Shown here: positions 60,779-64,000 of the stretch, piece by piece | Numbering within the stretch: the first letter of the stretch is position 1 | Layout of the letters: each line of letters opens with the position of its first letter | From: Corynebacterium uterequi | GTDB taxonomy: Bacteria; Actinomycetota; Actinomycetes; Mycobacteriales; Mycobacteriaceae | Direction of reading: 5' to 3' | DNA length: 64,000 bases | Assembly: GCF_001021065.1 (NCBI RefSeq) | Contig: NZ_CP011546.1 | Coordinates: forward strand, 2,108,001-2,172,000 | Made by a program: the position numbers and the translations under genes | Notes under the pieces: model-generated | Told to the model about the DNA's origin: nothing | The model's input: the letters and a program-made list of their open reading frames with translations, nothing else | Database searches by the model: none

Positions 60779-62367
60779 AGGCGCACGATCCGCCCGGGGT
60801 GCTGCGGCTCGACGGTGTGGGCGATCTCGACGATGGTGAGCGCGTCGCCGCGCGCGGCGAGGTTCGCCCGTAGCCGCTGGGCCAGTTCGACGTTGAGGCT
60901 GGCGGTGAACTCGTCGAGGATGAGCACCTTCGGCCGGGCCACCAGCGCCCGGGCGAGGCAGAGCCGCTGGGCCTGGCCCCCGGACAGGCGGGCGCCGTCC
61001 TGGCCAACGTTGCGGTTGAGGTCGGTGATTTCCTCGCCGAGTTCGACGGCGCGCAGCGCGTCGTACAGCTCCTCGTCGCTGGCCTCCGGATTGCCCAGGC
61101 GGAGGTTAGCGGCCACGGTGGTGTGCAGCAGCTGCGGGCGCTGGCCGACCACGGCCACGGCGGCGCGCAGGGAGTCGAGGGTGTACTCGGTGGCGTCGAC
61201 GCCGTTGATGAGGATGTGCCCGGCGTCGGGGTCGTCGAAGCGGGCCAGAAGCTGCGCGGCGGTGGTCTTGCCGCAGCCCGACGGGCCCATGAGGGTGACG
61301 TGCTCGCCCGGCGCGACGGAGAGCGTGAAATTGGTGAGCACCGGCTCCGACGCGCCGGGGTAGGTGTAGGTGACGTCGGCGAAGTCGATGCGCGGGGCGG
61401 CGTCGAGGGTGAGGGTGCGCGGCCCGTCGGTCACCAGGGGTGGTTCGTGACACAGCTCGTAGAGGCGCCTCGCCGCAGAGACGGAGTAGTCGAGGGTGCC
61501 CACGGCGTCCTCCACCCCGCGGGGGCCTTCGAAGAGGTAGAGGGTGCCCACCGTGAGCGCGAAGGCCGTCGGCAGGCCGAGCTCGGCGCTGTGCCAGGCG
61601 ACGGCGAGCACCGAGATGAGCAGCAGCGCAACGTTCGCGCCGCGGCGCACGGCCCGGGTCACGGCGCCCACGCGCGCCTGGCGGGCGACGGCTGCGTCGA
61701 GGTGGGACTGCTCGTCGAGGCGGTCGGCCTCCCGGGCGTAGCCGGTGATCTCGTCGGCGCCGAACACGCTGTCGGTGACGTGGGCGGACAACTCCCGGCG
61801 AGTGTCCAGCGCCCGGCGGGTGGCGCGCATCGTGGATCGCACGCCCACCGACGGCACCACGAGCAGCGACAGCAGCAGGCAGGCGGCGGGCACGGCCACC
61901 ACCGACCAGCCGACGGCCGCGCCGACGCTGAGCACCGCCGTCGCCGGCACCACCACGGCCGCCACCAGCGGGGCGAAGGTGTGGGCGTAGACCACCTCGA
62001 TGCGGTCAACGTCGCGGGTCAGGGTGGCCAACAGGTCGCCGGAGCGGGCGCGCATGAGCGTGCCCGGCGCGGTGGGCCACAGCCGCGAGAAGGCGTGGGA
62101 GCGCAGCAGCTCCAGGGCTTTGAAGGCGACAAGGTGGCCGAGGAATTGCTCCAGGTAATACGCCACCGCCTTGGCGATGGCCGCCGCTATGAGCCAGCCG
62201 AAGGCGGCGAGGCGCAGCGAGCCGTCGAACGCGCTCGCCACCGCGTATCCGGCCAGGCCGAACATGACCACGCCGAGGCCTAGGTTGAGGCATCGTAACA
62301 ACGCCGACGCCAGCAGTGGCGGGTGGACCGGGCGGGTAACGCCGAGCAACCAACGCAGAATTGTCAT
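60775..62367 (-). CDS. cydC: Thiol reductant ABC exporter subunit CydC
   Basis: A 530-residue half-transporter. Six helices occupy about residues 15-290. The ATPase domain has Walker A TLMGPSGCGKTTAAQLL, signature RLSGGQAQRLCLARALV, Walker B VLILDEFTASLN and an H-loop-like VEIAHTVEPQ. CydDC exports glutathione/cysteine-type thiols and is required for assembly of cytochrome bd oxidase. Its ATG overlaps the cydD stop (ATGA). Its stop overlaps the larB 3' end on the opposite strand by four bases. cydAB are not in the window and may lie to the right. Confidence 0.87.
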   Translation of the reverse strand: MTILRWLLGVTRPVHPPLLASALLRCLNLGLGVVMFGLAGYAVASAFDGSLRLAAFGWLIAAAIAKAVAYYLEQFLGHLVAFKALELLRSHAFSRLWPTAPGTLMRARSGDLLATLTRDVDRIEVVYAHTFAPLVAAVVVPATAVLSVGAAVGWSVVAVPAACLLLSLLVVPSVGVRSTMRATRRALDTRRELSAHVTDSVFGADEITGYAREADRLDEQSHLDAAVARQARVGAVTRAVRRGANVALLLISVLAVAWHSAELGLPTAFALTVGTLYLFEGPRGVEDAVGTLDYSVSAARRLYELCHEPPLVTDGPRTLTLDAAPRIDFADVTYTYPGASEPVLTNFTLSVAPGEHVTLMGPSGCGKTTAAQLLARFDDPDAGHILINGVDATEYTLDSLRAAVAVVGQRPQLLHTTVAANLRLGNPEASDEELYDALRAVELGEEITDLNRNVGQDGARLSGGQAQRLCLARALVARPKVLILDEFTASLNVELAQRLRANLAARGDALTIVEIAHTVEPQHPGRIVRL

Positions 62368-64000
62368 GCGGATGCCTCCGGGGGTGTTGTGCGGCCATGG
62401 GACAGTTCCACCACGCGGTCGGCCGCCTCGGCGACGGCCGGGCGGTGGGTGACCACGAGGACGCTGAGGTCGTGGGTGTCGTTGAGCGCGGCGATGATCT
62501 GCTCCTCGGAGGCGGCATCCACCTGGGAGGTGGGCTCGTCGAGCAGCAGCAGTCGGCGCCCGGAGAGGAACGCCCGGGCCAGGGACAGTCGCTGAGCTTG
62601 GCCGCCGGAGAGCAGGGATCCGCGCTCGCCGACGTCGCTATCGAGGCCGTCGGCGAAGGCGGCGACGTCCTCGGCCAGGTGGGCTCGGCGAAGCGCGTCC
62701 CACATGTGTTCTTCGGTGGCGTCCGGGTCGGCGATGCGGAGATTGTCGGCGATGGTGCCGTGGAAGAGCCACGTGCGCTGGGCCACCACCGCGCTGAGGC
62801 GACGGACGGCGGAGCTGTCCAGGTTGGCGACGTCGACGCCGTCGACGAACACCTGCCCCGGCGCGGTGGGGCGCAGGCCGCCGCGAACGAGGTTGACGAC
62901 GGTGGACTTGCCGGCGCCGCTGCGCCCCACGAGCGCCACCTTCTCGCCGGCGGCGACGTCGAGATCCACCCCGTCGAGGACGGCTGTGTCCTCGCCCGGG
63001 TAGGTGTACGTGGCGTGGCGCAGCGCGACGGTGCCGGAGGAGGCGGTGCTTGGCGCGACGGTGCTAGGCGCGGCCGGCGTTGCCGGTGCGGTGGCGAGGT
63101 AGCGGTTGATGCCGCGCTGGGCCGCCAGCCCGCCCATGCCCACGTAGAAGAATCCGGCGACCTGGGACAGCGGCTCGATGACGAGGATCAGGCAGAGCAA
63201 CACGGCGAGCGCCTCGGCGGGAGTGACCGCGCCGGTTGCCACCTCGCGGGCGAGTAGGCCCGCCGTCAGGCAGACGAGGAGCAGCGAGAACGCGCCGTCG
63301 AGCACGATGATGATGAGCTGATTGCTGGCCAGAAGGCGCATGATCGCCCGGCGGTTCGCTTCCCCGGCGGCGGCGAGGCGCTCCTCGGTGCGTCGACCGG
63401 CGCCGAAGAGCCGGATGGGGGTGAGGTTGCGCAGGGCGTCGAGGTAGTTCACCGTCAGGCGCGCCCGCTCGCGGCGGGAGTTGCCGGAGACCGAGCGAAA
63501 CGCCCGGGAGAACCCGCCCACGATGAGCGGCACGGCAGCGAAGCCGACGGCGAGCCCGACGCCTACCGTCGGGCTGACGGCCACGCCGACGACCGCCGCC
63601 ACGCCGAAGGGAACCACGAGGCTGGCGAGGGCGCCGCCGAGGTAGGTGTGGCGGAAGTCCATGAGCCGCTCGGCGTTGTCCGTGGCGAGGCTGACGACGT
63701 CGCCGGCGCTGGCCTGGCCGTCGCTGAGAGGTGATTGCTGCTGGCGAAACAGGGCGAGCAGGATGCGTCGACGTAGCCGGGCCTCATTGGCGCGGGCGGC
63801 GCGGCCGCCGTGGATCACTTCGGCGGCAGAGAAGCCGGCGGCGACGATCGCTGCCCCGACGGCCCAGGCTGCGGCGGCGACGCGGCCGTCGTCGCGCAGC
63901 ACCCCGGCGGCGCTGATGAGGCTGAAGGCGGTGGCGACGGCGTAGCCGAGGTGGATGAGCGCCGTGATGGCGGTGGCCCGGATGCTGGCGGCGTCGACGG
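62364..64000 (-). CDS. cydD: Thiol reductant ABC exporter subunit CydD, 5' end cut by window edge
   Basis: The frame stays open to the right edge; the visible C-terminal 545 residues include membrane helices and the ATPase domain: Walker A ALVGRSGAGKSTVVNLV, signature LLSGGQAQRLSLARAF, Walker B LLLLDEPTSQVD, H-loop VLVVTHRPAV. Sequence upstream of the GTG at 63902 continues as a good helix (ALIHLGYAVATAFSLISAAG), so the true start is beyond 64000. It is paired with CydC by an ATGA overlap. Confidence 0.87.
   Translation of the reverse strand, partial: VDAASIRATAITALIHLGYAVATAFSLISAAGVLRDDGRVAAAAWAVGAAIVAAGFSAAEVIHGGRAARANEARLRRRILLALFRQQQSPLSDGQASAGDVVSLATDNAERLMDFRHTYLGGALASLVVPFGVAAVVGVAVSPTVGVGLAVGFAAVPLIVGGFSRAFRSVSGNSRRERARLTVNYLDALRNLTPIRLFGAGRRTEERLAAAGEANRRAIMRLLASNQLIIIVLDGAFSLLLVCLTAGLLAREVATGAVTPAEALAVLLCLILVIEPLSQVAGFFYVGMGGLAAQRGINRYLATAPATPAAPSTVAPSTASSGTVALRHATYTYPGEDTAVLDGVDLDVAAGEKVALVGRSGAGKSTVVNLVRGGLRPTAPGQVFVDGVDVANLDSSAVRRLSAVVAQRTWLFHGTIADNLRIADPDATEEHMWDALRRAHLAEDVAAFADGLDSDVGERGSLLSGGQAQRLSLARAFLSGRRLLLLDEPTSQVDAASEEQIIAALNDTHDLSVLVVTHRPAVAEAADRVVELSHGRTTPPEASA

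Overview
The window looks like chromosome of a high-GC actinobacterium, most probably a Corynebacterium. The reasons are: a dnaK-grpE-dnaJ-hspR heat-shock locus with a HAIR operator; a sulfate-assimilation run in the corynebacterial order fpr-like / cysI-cysX-cysH-cysD-cysN-chelatase-cysZ; an AhpC/AhpD pair whose cysteines fall at the mycobacterial positions; a Rv0338c-like Fe-S reductase beside an AlaT aminotransferase; and frequent leaderless-type promoters. No CRISPR array, prophage or rRNA is seen. One tRNA (Gly, CCC) is present.

Layout. 2-1753: 3' part of a UvrA-like protein. 1861-6379: heat-shock operon on the minus strand. 6504-8549: AI-2E family membrane protein and a nucleosidase. 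8580-10365: a GC-rich array of 13 repeat units. 10562-13006: phosphoketolase. 13059-19843: assimilatory sulfate reduction cluster on the minus strand. The divergent gene at 20117 is an internally deleted ferredoxin-NADP reductase. 20927-27563: Mrr-like endonuclease, arsenate-reductase-like protein, heterodimeric ABC exporter, ahpCD. 27713-32274: a low-GC island holding three ABC components, two membrane proteins (one a CPBP-type protease) and a 29-residue cationic peptide gene. 32928-46683: AspT-type transporter, Fe-S reductase with a long Pro/Ala tail, AlaT, YhgE/Pip protein, ABC-class ATPase, phosphodiesterase, UDP-glucose dehydrogenase. 46778-47800: dCTP deaminase, tRNA-Gly and an IS481-like remnant. 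48088-51812: DUF222/HNH protein, an array of nine 14-bp palindromes, and a membrane-anchored metallopeptidase. 52992-60778: a LarA-family enzyme, GH3 glycosidase, HAD hydrolase, radical SAM/SPASM protein, larE and larB. 60775-64000: cydC and the 3' part of cydD.

How the parts work together. The cys genes form one transcription unit that takes sulfate to sulfide and supplies siroheme iron; its usual reductase partner looks non-functional here. larE and larB make the nickel-pincer cofactor that a LarA-family enzyme needs, but no larC lies in the window. CydDC exports thiols for cytochrome bd assembly.

The strongest candidates for undescribed biology are: (1) the low-GC peptide/protease/ABC island (27.7-32.4 kb); (2) the GATGCACGTGCATC palindrome array (49.5-50.4 kb); (3) the 13-unit inverted-repeat array (8.6-10.4 kb) and its outlying copy beside the broken reductase gene. 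All assignments come from reading the sequence and recalling family motifs; no database search was run.
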